Below, piece after piece: positions 37,947-46,224 of a stretch of 64,000 nucleotides of DNA. Each line of letters begins with the position of its first letter. Position 1 is the first letter of the stretch. The notes under the pieces were generated by a model. That model had not been told where the DNA came from. It saw only the letters and a program-made list of their open reading frames with translations, and did not search any database. Origin of the DNA: Pseudomonas sp. UBA1879. Lineage in GTDB: Bacteria > Pseudomonadota > Gammaproteobacteria > Pseudomonadales > Pseudomonadaceae. Location: the NCBI RefSeq assembly GCF_002338065.1, contig NZ_DDHJ01000004.1:1-64000 (forward strand), written 5' to 3'. A program made the position numbers and the translations under genes.

Positions 37947-38516
37947 TCAGTGCGTAGACGCCGACTTAGCCTGTGCCACGGGCGGCTGACTGTTGCTCTG
38001 CAACCACCCTGATAACAGGTGGGTCGACAGCGGGATGAACCAGAACACCATCAATGGCGTGAGAATCAGGGTGCTGATCATGATCCGCGGCAGCAGCGCC
38101 AATTCGCCCAGCAACGGGCCGAGTGCGTAGTTGAAGATCAGCGACACGGGAAAGAAGGCAAGCCAGATGGCGATGGCCTGCTTCCAGCGCGGCGGACGCT
38201 GACCCGCAGCGCCAAACCAGCCGTCGATGCCGCGCACCCGGTGTACGGAGTTTTTGGCGAACAACCCACTGCCACGCACCAACCAGGAGCGCCGGGATGC
38301 AGAATGCTCCCAAGCGTGCATCGTGGCTTCATCGGCGAACCGGAAAATGATCTGGAATTCATCATCGCCGGGCGGCGGCGCGAGGACGCCCGAACCCAGA
38401 TAACCGGGGAAGTCGGTGGCAAGAGTTTCGCCTTCATGGAGCCAGGCAATGAGTTCCTCGTAGCGGCCATCGGCGACGCGACGGGCGACCATCAGGGTGA
38501 CGGGGGACTCAGACAT
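37947..38516 (-). CDS. Antibiotic biosynthesis monooxygenase-domain membrane protein
   Basis: 189 aa. An N-terminal ABM dimeric α/β-barrel domain (about 1–95; VTLMVARRVADGRYEELIAWL) is fused to two C-terminal membrane segments (about 118–140 and 148–172). Function unknown; such ABM–membrane fusions are common in proteobacteria. Located between the fol operon and the LitR-like regulator. Confidence 0.8.
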   Translation of the reverse strand: MSESPVTLMVARRVADGRYEELIAWLHEGETLATDFPGYLGSGVLAPPPGDDEFQIIFRFADEATMHAWEHSASRRSWLVRGSGLFAKNSVHRVRGIDGWFGAAGQRPPRWKQAIAIWLAFFPVSLIFNYALGPLLGELALLPRIMISTLILTPLMVFWFIPLSTHLLSGWLQSNSQPPVAQAKSASTH

Positions 38517-38638
38517 TGTGTATCTCCGATAGACACGTGACCTTCCCGGGTAGGGACATCACAAAGCGGCGCGCCGGGATGGTGGCGAGCCGTCATATTC
38601 ACTTCAGAATGCAAGCAAGGATTATTCCTGATTCTGTG

Positions 38639-38660
38639 GGCAAAGCTACAAGTCTTTGCC
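38639..38660. promoter_or_regulatory. Palindrome upstream of the MerR gene
   Basis: GGCAAAG–CTACAAGT–CTTTGCC, perfect 7-bp arms. It lies 72 bp before the chosen MerR-gene start; a dimeric regulator site such as a self-operator would fit. No T run, so not a terminator. Confidence 0.45.
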
Positions 38661-38732
38661 GATCAACTGACCGCCGCGGGTCCGCAGCGGATGTACACTC
38701 CTGTTTCTAATCACTTCAAGATGGACACCTCG

Positions 38733-39671
38733 ATGACTCAGCCGCGCAGTCTGCCATCTGTAGACGATGAAGAACTGTTGCCCATCCGCGAAGTGTCGCG
38801 CCTGACGGGGGTGAACTCGGTCACGCTTCGAGCCTGGGAACGGCGACATGGCTTGATCACCCCGACCCGGACCGACGGTGGCCATCGGCTGTACACCCTG
38901 GCCAATGTGGAGACCATTCGCAGCATTCTCATGTGGACCGAACGGGGTGTCGCCATCAGCAAGGTGGGGAAGATTCTTTCAGATACCCGTGATCTGGCTG
39001 CGAAAGCCCGCAGGCCGCTTACCGTGGTCGACGGCGAAGGGATAGGGGCGTGGCAAGGGCGGCTGCGCCAGGCAGTCGAGAGCTTTGACGAGCAAGGGCT
39101 GGACCAGCTGTACGATCAGCTACTTTTCGCTTACCCGCTGTCGGTGGTCTACGAAGAAGCGCTGATGCCCGTCTGGAGTGAGTTTGTCGCGCGTCACGAC
39201 GCGTTCGGGCCCCTCAGCGAGTGGCTGTTTCTCGACCATTTCCTGCGGGGACGCACGCTTGAGCGGCTACGCTCGGCGCGGTCGGAAGGTGAGCACCGAG
39301 TGCTGGTCGCCGCCATGCCGGGTGCGGGGCGTGAGCTCGAACTGTGGGTCGCAGCCTTATTGATGGCGTCCGAGCGCATCGCCATCAGTGTGCTGGCGCC
39401 GGGTCAGCCCCTCGAGGAACTGCCGCTCGTCTGCGGCAAGGTCAAGGCGGATGCCATGGTGCTGTTTTCCAACTCACTGCCCTGCGCGAATTTCAAAAAA
39501 CGACTTGAGCGGCTGAGCCTCGAACTCACTTGCCCGCTATTGCTGGCCGGCAAGACCGCCGACATGGCACAAGACAGTTTGCGAGGCTCAGTTATTGGGT
39601 GTCTGGGGAGCGATGGCGGGGTGATGCGGCGACGCCTGCAGCAGTTTCTGGCGGGGCATCTCGACTCGTAA
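38733..39671 (+). CDS. MerR family regulator, LitR/PplR-like (no B12 motif)
   Basis: 312 aa. An N-terminal MerR helix-turn-helix (VNSVTLRAWERRHGLITPTRTDGGHRLYT) is followed by a helical cap and Rossmann-like region resembling the cobalamin-binding half of CarH/LitR. The cobalt-ligating His position appears lost (GRELELW), as in class II LitR proteins. In P. putida, PplR proteins of this class work with short LOV photoreceptors encoded next door; a short LOV gene lies 0.8 kb away here. Start uncertain between 38721 and 38733. Confidence 0.78.
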   Translation: MTQPRSLPSVDDEELLPIREVSRLTGVNSVTLRAWERRHGLITPTRTDGGHRLYTLANVETIRSILMWTERGVAISKVGKILSDTRDLAAKARRPLTVVDGEGIGAWQGRLRQAVESFDEQGLDQLYDQLLFAYPLSVVYEEALMPVWSEFVARHDAFGPLSEWLFLDHFLRGRTLERLRSARSEGEHRVLVAAMPGAGRELELWVAALLMASERIAISVLAPGQPLEELPLVCGKVKADAMVLFSNSLPCANFKKRLERLSLELTCPLLLAGKTADMAQDSLRGSVIGCLGSDGGVMRRRLQQFLAGHLDS

Positions 39672-39747
39672 ATCCAGCACTGCACCGATAGCGGAAAGCG
39701 GCAAGTGGCCGCGACGCGGTCAGGTCTTGCTGCGTGCTGCTCGAAAC

Positions 39748-40365
39748 TCAGCGCTGCTTCAACAGGTGCATGGAGGGGTGAATCTTGCGGTGTTCCTGCA
39801 GGATGTACTGACGCAGGCGCTCGATGTCTTCTTTGCTGTTCTGGTTCAAGCGATAGGCAGCGAGACCGTGTTCGGTCAGGCGTTCGAAGGTGCCGCGCAG
39901 GGCGATGGGCGGGAGGCCCAACGGGGTGAACCAGGCCGAGAAATACTTGGGCGGTTTGGTCTGCTTGCGGATTTCCAGCAGGACACCTTTGAAGGAAATC
40001 TCGTGCACCCACAGTGCAGTCAGCGCACCTTTTTCGGTTTCAAGGGCCACAGGTTCTGGCAGAATCAGACGCCATGGCCGGATCCGCGGGCCTTCTTCAA
40101 AAATGCTGGGAGCGCCCAGTTCCAGGTGCAGGGCGTGAAATTCGTCTTCGACCAGATGCAGCGGGAAGGTCATCTGCTGGTTGTCGAATTGGGCTTGAAT
40201 CGTGACTTGTTCATGAGCGGCCAGACGCGTCAACAGATCTTGAATCTGCACACCGCCGTTGACCACCAGGCTACGGGACTTGTCGCGCAGGTTCAGCTTC
40301 GGGTTGTGCTGCATGTTCTGGATGAAGTCCAGCTCATCCTGCGTGAGAATGTTGTCGCGCTGCAT
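39748..40365 (-). CDS. Conserved hypothetical protein, possibly PilZ-like fold
   Basis: 205 aa from the ATG at 40365. Two β-rich parts: VTIQAQFDNQQMTFPLHLVE (about 50–75) and VHEISFKGVLLEIRKQ (about 123–138), followed by a charged helical tail. The layout faintly resembles YcgR/PilZ proteins, but the RxxxR c-di-GMP motif is not evident. Function unknown. Lies between the LitR-like and LOV genes, on the LOV gene's strand. Confidence 0.6.
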   Translation of the reverse strand: MQRDNILTQDELDFIQNMQHNPKLNLRDKSRSLVVNGGVQIQDLLTRLAAHEQVTIQAQFDNQQMTFPLHLVEDEFHALHLELGAPSIFEEGPRIRPWRLILPEPVALETEKGALTALWVHEISFKGVLLEIRKQTKPPKYFSAWFTPLGLPPIALRGTFERLTEHGLAAYRLNQNSKEDIERLRQYILQEHRKIHPSMHLLKQR

Positions 40366-40447
40366 GGCCAAGCTCGAGTTAACCGGTTATTGAAAAAGCA
40401 GACATTAAATTCGCTTTTTGGTTGCTGCCGTTCGTCAGTTGAGGGCG

Positions 40448-40894
40448 TTAGCCCTTTAGCGCCGCTATTTCCCTACGAGCTTGCGCCAGTTCTGCCTGCA
40501 ATTCGACAACTTTCTGTTGGGTTTCGACGTGCTCGGTGACGTCCTTCTGTATGCCGATGTAATACATCAGGTTTTCCGCCTCGTTGTATACCGGGGTGAT
40601 CGACAGCTCATTCCAGAACACGCTGCCGTCTTTACGGTAGTTGCGCATGATCTGACGGCAGGGCCTTCCTTTGCGCAGTGCCTCTCGGATGGCCCGCCGT
40701 GCAAATTGGTCCCGATCATCGCCCTGTAGCAGCCGGCAGTCCTGATAGAGCATTTCCTCGGCGCTGTATCCAGTCAGGCGCTCGAAAGCCTTGTTGGCGT
40801 AAATAAGGATGTTGTCGTCACCCTCATGCTCGGCGATCACAATGCCGTCGTTCGAGGCGTCGATCGCCAGTTGCATCAGCTTTGCGTTGATCAT
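40448..40894 (-). CDS. Short LOV blue-light photoreceptor (PpSB1-LOV-like)
   Basis: 148 aa: one LOV/PAS domain plus short N- and C-terminal helices, no effector. The photoactive cysteine is Cys53 in YQDCRLLQ, with the FMN-contacting arginines Arg54, Arg61, Arg66 and Arg70 and the Gln116 of YIGIQKD. Numbering and residues match P. putida PpSB1-LOV, whose Arg61/Arg66 are linked to its very slow dark recovery (PpSB2-LOV differs there). It would sense blue light by a flavin–cysteine adduct and signal to the LitR-like regulator. Confidence 0.9.
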   Translation of the reverse strand: MINAKLMQLAIDASNDGIVIAEHEGDDNILIYANKAFERLTGYSAEEMLYQDCRLLQGDDRDQFARRAIREALRKGRPCRQIMRNYRKDGSVFWNELSITPVYNEAENLMYYIGIQKDVTEHVETQQKVVELQAELAQARREIAALKG

Positions 40895-40991
40895 CAGCGG
40901 CCTCCCTGCGATTGCGAAGGCCGCATTCTAAGACATTGCGCCCGACTCGGGCATAATGCGGCACGATTTCAATCAGTCACAGGATCACACA

Positions 40992-41447
40992 ATGAAAGTC
41001 GCCATTGTTTCGGGCTCGGTGTACGGCTCTGCCGAAGAAGTTGCCCGACACGCTCAACAGCTCATCAAGAATGCTGGCCATGACGTCTTGTTCAACCCCC
41101 GCGCGACACTGGCCGATCTGCAGGCCTTCGCGCCCGACGCTTTCCTGGCGGTGACGTCGACCACCGGTCTGGGCGAGCTTCCGGACAACATTCTGCCGCT
41201 GTACTCGCAAATCCGTGACGTGTTACCCGCGGCATGGCGAGGTTTGCCGGGCGGTGTTATTGGCTTGGGCGATGCCAGCTACGGCGATACCTTCTGCGGC
41301 GGTGGCGAACAATTGCGTGAGCTGTTCATGGAAGTGGGCATTCGCGAAGTGCAGGAGATGCTGCGTCTGGACGCCAGTGAAACCGTCACTCCGGAAAGCG
41401 ATGCCGAGCCTTGGCTCGCAGCCTTCATCGAAAAACTCGGCGCCTGA
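40992..41447 (+). CDS. Flavodoxin, MioC-like
   Basis: 151 aa from 40992 (AGGA upstream). FMN phosphate loop VSGSVYGSAEEVA, TSTTGLGELPDN and GLGDASYGDTFCGGG are the flavodoxin contacts. Serves as an electron carrier, e.g. for biotin synthase. Monocistronic. Confidence 0.87.
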   Translation: MKVAIVSGSVYGSAEEVARHAQQLIKNAGHDVLFNPRATLADLQAFAPDAFLAVTSTTGLGELPDNILPLYSQIRDVLPAAWRGLPGGVIGLGDASYGDTFCGGGEQLRELFMEVGIREVQEMLRLDASETVTPESDAEPWLAAFIEKLGA

Positions 41448-41646
41448 CTCGTTCTGGCGCGCGGTTCGTTGAAGCAATGCCCAGTGGCGCAATGCCTCGC
41501 CTCGCCATGAGCCCCACGCCAGAGCCTCTCCTGCAAAGGCTGACTCGCCGGGTCATTAAGGTGGCTGCCAAGGCAAGTAGCGGTTGTTTCCCGGCTGGCT
41601 AGACTGCTGATCCATCAGAGCCACTAGCCGACGAGGATTGCCCATC

Positions 41647-42447
41647 GTGAATGTCGCACAGGTAGCCACCGACGCCGTCAGCCCCCTTGATCCCAGCCTC
41701 AAAGAGAGAGTCAGCGCTGCCGAGTGGCAAGCCCGAGTAGACCTCGCTGCCTGCTATCGGCTGGTGGCGTTGCAGGGTTGGGATGACCTGATCTTCACCC
41801 ACATCTCAGCCAAGGTTCCGGGCACTGAAGACTTTCTCATCAACCCCTACGGCATGATGTTTCACGAGATGACCGCGTCCAGCCTGGTCAAAGTCGATCA
41901 GTCGGGCAAGAAACTCATGGACAGCCCGTACGACATCAACCCGGCCGGTTACACCATTCACAGCGCCGTGCATGAAGTGCGTCACGACGTGATGTGCGTG
42001 ATGCACACTCACACCGCAGCAGGCGTCGCAGTCTCCGCGCAGAAGCAAGGCGTGTTGCCGATCAGCCAGCAATCGCTATTTGTCTTGTCGAGTCTCGCGT
42101 ACCACGGCTATGAGGGCGTCGCGCTGAATCACGAAGAAAAGGCGCGCCTGCAGGCAGACCTCGGCGATTGCCATTTCCTGATGCTCAACAACCACGGGCT
42201 GTTGACCTGCGCCTCCAGCATTGCGGACACCTTTCTGATGATGTTCACCTTTCAGCGCGCCTGCGAAATTCAGGTGCTTGCCCAAGGTGGCGGGGCTGAG
42301 CTGATCCCGATCGACGGAAAGATTCTGGCAGGCGCGAAAGCGATGGTGGCTGGTGTGACGCGCAGCGCCGAGGGCATGGGCGGAAAGCTGGCCTGGCCCG
42401 CGCTGCTGCGTAAACTCGATCAGCACTCCCCGGGATACGCGCAGTAA
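41647..42447 (+). CDS. Class II aldolase/adducin family protein
   Basis: 266 aa, GTG start at 41647 with GAGGA nine bases upstream; a TTG 9 bp earlier is also open. Zinc ligands lie in MHTHTAAG and NNHGLL, and the acid residue region WDDLIFTHISAKVPG is typical. The family includes aldolases, but this non-sugar subgroup often lacks a known substrate. First gene of a three-gene unit with the hydrolase and SDR; its stop overlaps the next start (TAATG). Confidence 0.85.
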   Translation: MNVAQVATDAVSPLDPSLKERVSAAEWQARVDLAACYRLVALQGWDDLIFTHISAKVPGTEDFLINPYGMMFHEMTASSLVKVDQSGKKLMDSPYDINPAGYTIHSAVHEVRHDVMCVMHTHTAAGVAVSAQKQGVLPISQQSLFVLSSLAYHGYEGVALNHEEKARLQADLGDCHFLMLNNHGLLTCASSIADTFLMMFTFQRACEIQVLAQGGGAELIPIDGKILAGAKAMVAGVTRSAEGMGGKLAWPALLRKLDQHSPGYAQ

Positions 42448-43421
42448 TGGGACTGGCGGAAATTCCGCTGTGCGTCTGGCGCAGGCGCGGGCACGACTTC
42501 GTCTTTCGCGGCCATAGAATTCGCTACTGGGCGGCGGGGAAAGGCGAGCCCCTGCTATTGATCCACGGCTTTCCTACCGCCAGCTGGGATTGGCATTACC
42601 TTTGGCAACCTCTCGCCCGTCGATACCGGGTCATCGCGTGCGACATGCTGGGTTTCGGCGATTCAGCCAAACCCCGTGAGCATGCCTACAGCTTGTTGGA
42701 GCAAGCGGATCTTCAGCAGGCGCTGCTTGAACACCTGGACGTTAAGCGGCCAGTGCATGTGCTGGCGCATGACTATGGCGACAGCGTTGCCCAGGAACTC
42801 TTGGCCCGCCATGCCGAGGGTCGCTTCGAGATGGGCAGCTGCGCCTTTCTCAATGGCGTGCTATTTCCCGAGAGGCACCGCCCGTTGCGGGTTCAAACAA
42901 TGCTGCTCGGTCGGTTGGGCTGGCTGGTAGGACGACTGTTCGATCGCAACAGTCTGGATCGGGATTTCAGCCGCACGTTCGGACCCGACACCCGCCCCAG
43001 CGAAAGCGAACTGGACGATTTCTGGAGCCTGATTTCTGCCGCTCGCGGGCATCATGTTCTGTACCGCTTGATCAAATACGTTCCCGAGCGAGCAGCGCTG
43101 CGTGAGCGTTGGGTACAGGCGATGCAGCGTAATAAGGTGCCAATGCGCTTCATCAACGGTGCTGCCGACCCGGTGTCAGGCGTGCAGATGGTAGAGCGCT
43201 ACCGTGAGCTGATTCCTGACCCGGACACCGTGTTGTTGCCCAACGTGGGCCGTTACCCGCAAACCGAAGCCCCCGCGCGGGTCTTGAGTTGCTACGAGGC
43301 GTTTCGTGTCGCGGCTGCAACCTTCACCCCTGCGCCCGCCGTGCCGATGGCCCTCCAGAACAGCCCGCCGGCCAATCATCCCTTTGTGTTATCGAACACC
43401 ATTCAGAGCGGTTCGTATTGA
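42447..43421 (+). CDS. α/β-hydrolase with Asp nucleophile
   Basis: 324 aa. Oxyanion motif HGFPTASWDW and nucleophile elbow AHDYGDSVAQ, where Asp replaces the serine of esterases, as in epoxide hydrolases and haloalkane dehalogenases. The C-terminal catalytic His is not in its usual GH motif: the expected place reads NVGRYPQTEAP, so His appears replaced. Substrate unknown; activity should be viewed with care. Translationally coupled to the aldolase-like gene. Confidence 0.8.
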   Translation: MGLAEIPLCVWRRRGHDFVFRGHRIRYWAAGKGEPLLLIHGFPTASWDWHYLWQPLARRYRVIACDMLGFGDSAKPREHAYSLLEQADLQQALLEHLDVKRPVHVLAHDYGDSVAQELLARHAEGRFEMGSCAFLNGVLFPERHRPLRVQTMLLGRLGWLVGRLFDRNSLDRDFSRTFGPDTRPSESELDDFWSLISAARGHHVLYRLIKYVPERAALRERWVQAMQRNKVPMRFINGAADPVSGVQMVERYRELIPDPDTVLLPNVGRYPQTEAPARVLSCYEAFRVAAATFTPAPAVPMALQNSPPANHPFVLSNTIQSGSY

Positions 43422-43542
43422 TTGTGACCCGCCTGTGACTGGTTGACACTCCAGGACTGTTTCGCACGTGCTCGACCGCTCCGTCCCGTTGGAGGGGGCC
43501 CTTTGGGATGTCGAGCGCGTGCACTACCTTGGGGAGCGCAGC

Positions 43543-44454
43543 ATGAGTGAGTCGATACGTTTTGACGACAAAGTGGTCATCGTCACAGGCGCAGGTGGTG
43601 GCTTGGGACGGGCACACGCCTTGCTGTTCGCCCGCCATGGCGCGCGGGTGGTGGTGAACGATCTGGGCGGGTCGGCCCACGGCGAAGGCGCCAATGCGTC
43701 AGCGGCAGACCGCGTCGTCGCGGAGATTCGAAAGGCGGGCGGTCAGGCAGTCGCCAATCATGATTCGGTCACCGAGGGCGACAAGATCGTCCAGAACGCG
43801 CTGGATGCCTTTGGCCGCGTCGACATCGTGGTCAACAACGCCGGCATTTTGCGCGACAAAAGCTTCGCAAAAATGGAGGACGCCGACTGGGAGCTGGTTT
43901 ACCGGGTTCATGTCGAGGGCGCCTATAAAGTGACCCACGCGGCCTGGCCTCACCTTCGCGAGCAGAATTACGGTCGTGTGATTTTCACCTCCTCCACGTC
44001 AGGCATCTACGGCAACTTCGGCCAATCCAACTACGGCATGGCCAAACTCGGCCTCTATGGCTTGACCCGAACACTGGCGCTGGAAGGGCGCAAGAACAAC
44101 ATCCTGATCAATGCCATCGCGCCAACCGGCGGCACGCGAATGACCGAAGGGCTGATCCCTGCCAGCGTGTTCGAACTGCTCAAGCCTGAACTCGTCAGCC
44201 CGCTGGTGGTGTATTTGGCCAGTGAACAGTGCCAGGAGAGCGGCGGACTGTACGAAGTGGGCGGCGGCTGGATAGGTAAAGTCCGTTGGGAGCGTAGCCT
44301 TGGCGCCGGGTTCGACCCGCGCGCGGGCTTCTCGCCAGAAGACGTCGCCGCGCAATGGCACACCATCAACGACTTCGCCGACGCCGCTCACCCGACTGAC
44401 AACGTCGAGGCATTAAGGGAAATGATGGCGAACCTGCACAAATTTCCCGGTTGA
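43543..44454 (+). CDS. SDR oxidoreductase, MFE-2/17β-HSD4-like
   Basis: 303 aa from 43543 (GGGGAG upstream). NAD-binding TGAGGGLGRAHA, NNAGILRD, catalytic Ser in FTSSTSG and YGMAK. The extended C-terminal part (WERSLGAGFDPRAGFSPEDV) is typical of the (3R)-hydroxyacyl-CoA dehydrogenase domain of peroxisomal-type multifunctional enzymes. Suggests hydroxyacyl-CoA or steroid-like substrates. Likely functions with the two upstream genes. Confidence 0.85.
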   Translation: MSESIRFDDKVVIVTGAGGGLGRAHALLFARHGARVVVNDLGGSAHGEGANASAADRVVAEIRKAGGQAVANHDSVTEGDKIVQNALDAFGRVDIVVNNAGILRDKSFAKMEDADWELVYRVHVEGAYKVTHAAWPHLREQNYGRVIFTSSTSGIYGNFGQSNYGMAKLGLYGLTRTLALEGRKNNILINAIAPTGGTRMTEGLIPASVFELLKPELVSPLVVYLASEQCQESGGLYEVGGGWIGKVRWERSLGAGFDPRAGFSPEDVAAQWHTINDFADAAHPTDNVEALREMMANLHKFPG

Positions 44455-44634
44455 ATCCGGGATCGGTCAAGCCAGTCAAACGCGCCCGGACTGGGTATTT
44501 TGTAGGCCGATTATTGGGCGCTTTGTAGGAATGGTCTCTTTATAAGGCAATGATTCCTTCTTCATGTCTTTGGCCTCAACTTCACCCCCAAGCGCCCGAC
44601 AGGACTGAAGATCAACGTGATCTTCGGAGGACTC

Positions 44635-45159
44635 ATGATCGGGAATCTGAGCAAGGTTCAGGAACGCTTGAAGGTGTATGTGCGAGCACCGGATAGCCGA
44701 TTCAATGTCAAGTCAGGGCTGACCCCGGCGGAAGAGGGGGTGAAGGAAAAGGTCCGGCAGTATTGGGCGGATGGCAGCATCGCAAATGCCAAAAAACTTG
44801 AGGGTCTGAATATCGATTTATCGGGATTCGATCCCAGAAGAACCAGTAACAAACAGCTCCGGGAAATCGCAGTGATACTTGCCGATAAGGGCATCATCGA
44901 TAGCGACCTGATGGGCACGTTTGCGGCCATCGACGTCCAGTTCGATGATTCGGGAAAGGAAATCAACATAGATGCGGAGGTTGATGCTTACGCGTTTTTT
45001 CAGAAAGAACTGACGGTAATCGGTGATGTTATCGCCGAAGGCAATGAACTTGCCAAGGGGGCCTTGGTAGAACTGAAAACTTCCATCTCGGTCATGCTTG
45101 CGCTTGAAGAGTACGCAAAAGCGCCACGAGAGAAATCCTTGGTCAACATTCGAGCATGA
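44635..45159 (+). CDS. Hypothetical protein
   Basis: 174 aa from 44635 (GGAGG upstream). No membrane segment or signal peptide. Predominantly helical and acidic/lysine-rich (NIDAEVDAYAFFQKELTVIGDVIAEG). I do not recognise the family. It stands alone, 180 bp downstream of the SDR gene; the size and cytosolic make-up would fit a small effector or adaptor, but nothing shows it. Confidence 0.6.
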   Translation: MIGNLSKVQERLKVYVRAPDSRFNVKSGLTPAEEGVKEKVRQYWADGSIANAKKLEGLNIDLSGFDPRRTSNKQLREIAVILADKGIIDSDLMGTFAAIDVQFDDSGKEINIDAEVDAYAFFQKELTVIGDVIAEGNELAKGALVELKTSISVMLALEEYAKAPREKSLVNIRA

Positions 45160-45207
45160 TGTACGCGAAGCCTGGCGGCTGAGTCTCAGCCGCCCAGGCC
45201 ATAGACG

Positions 45208-45606
45208 TCACATAGGCACAGTGTAGCTACCGGTATAACTCACCGGTGTATCCCCTTGCACGTTGTCCAGCACAAGCCGGAATGTTCCAGCTCCGAACGC
45301 CCCTGATGGGTCATAAGTGGGCGCGCTCACCGCAGACCAACTTCCCCCGCGAAGTTGTTGAACGATGACGGGAATTTGCCCTGAGGGGCCTCTAACGTTG
45401 AAGTGATGTTGAGTGGTGCCACATTTAACTGTGTACGGCTCATACACCACGTGTTGCTGGCGAGGAGCAACCACCCCCGCTGGTATTGCCCCGGACAGTT
45501 TAGTGCAGAAATTAAAGTTGATGGGATTGGGTCCTGCGCTGGCTACGGCAGTGAATGAGCTCACACTCAATGCCAGCATAAAAATTGCAATTTTCTTATT
45601 GTTCAT
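45208..45606 (-). CDS. Small secreted hypothetical protein
   Basis: 132 aa with a clear signal peptide (AIFMLALSVSSFTAVASA|G). The mature part is β-rich with two cysteines (FNFCTK and VKCGTT) that can form a disulfide, and ends VSYTGSYTVPM. Looks like a small periplasmic or exported β-sandwich protein. No family recognised. Confidence 0.65.
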   Translation of the reverse strand: MNNKKIAIFMLALSVSSFTAVASAGPNPINFNFCTKLSGAIPAGVVAPRQQHVVYEPYTVKCGTTQHHFNVRGPSGQIPVIVQQLRGGSWSAVSAPTYDPSGAFGAGTFRLVLDNVQGDTPVSYTGSYTVPM

Positions 45607-45802
45607 GATGAAACCTCGTTTGTTTAAAAGTGTTCATCAGTACGCAGACATCGAGTCCGTTTGCACCGATATCTAACCTTTAAACATGAAGGATTGTAGG
45701 ACTGCTGCTGAGAATGCTGTCAGGCATTTCCGATACAGTCGACATCGATGAAAACGGGCATCCGGTTCAGTCTTGGAAAGTCGCTCCCCTCAAACGCGCA
45801 GC

Positions 45803-45832
45803 CAAAAAAAAGCCGCTGCAATCGCAGCGGCT
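45803..45832 (-). terminator. Rho-independent terminator with no gene in front
   Basis: On the minus strand AGCCGCTGCG–AT–TGCAGCGGCT-like 10-bp stem (45811–45832) followed by eight T. No minus-strand protein gene lies within 3.8 kb upstream except weak frames, which suggests a small RNA. Confidence 0.85.
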
Positions 45833-45960
45833 AAATATGACGTCAGATCCAGGAGCTTGAAAATCTACGTCGGGAAATCCCGTCAGAGGCCTGGTGTGCG
45901 GGCACGGTCAGACGAAAGAAGAGGGATTTCCGGTTCGCGACGAGGGCAGTCGCGAGGTGA
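45803..45960 (-). ncRNA. Candidate structured small RNA
   Basis: A textbook minus-strand terminator (45803–45832) follows no minus-strand gene. Just upstream of it the minus strand can form a hairpin GTCGCGA/TCGCGAC (45935–45955) and a 9-bp stem GGAAATCCC/GGGATTTCC (45873–45881 with 45923–45931). Together they describe an RNA of roughly 160–250 nt. The 5' end and promoter are not resolved. Two small overlapping frames here do not look coding. Confidence 0.45.
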
Positions 45961-46224
45961 GGCAATGATAGGAGGTTCTCGCTGACCCATACAGCGTCGT
46001 TTACGACATGCAGTTTTACCCTGACGGCAATAATGTGAAATTTCCTGCGCCCGCTCAGATCGTTCCCCATACGCTGTCATGGAGTGCAGCCACTGCATAT
46101 AAATATGTACCGCTACCCAGAGCGAGTGACGTCGTTTCATAGGCGCTCACTTTCGTCGCTTACCTGTTTTCTCGTTCGGCTGGATGCCGGGTGGGGGTAA
46201 GCGACCTACCTTGGAGCTGTACCC

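Noticed and set aside
45843..46140. Two overlapping minus-strand frames of 75 and 85 codons in the gap before the toxin-like gene
   Set aside because: They overlap in different frames, lack good ribosome-binding sites and have a composition unlike real proteins. The structures in the same stretch suggest RNA instead.
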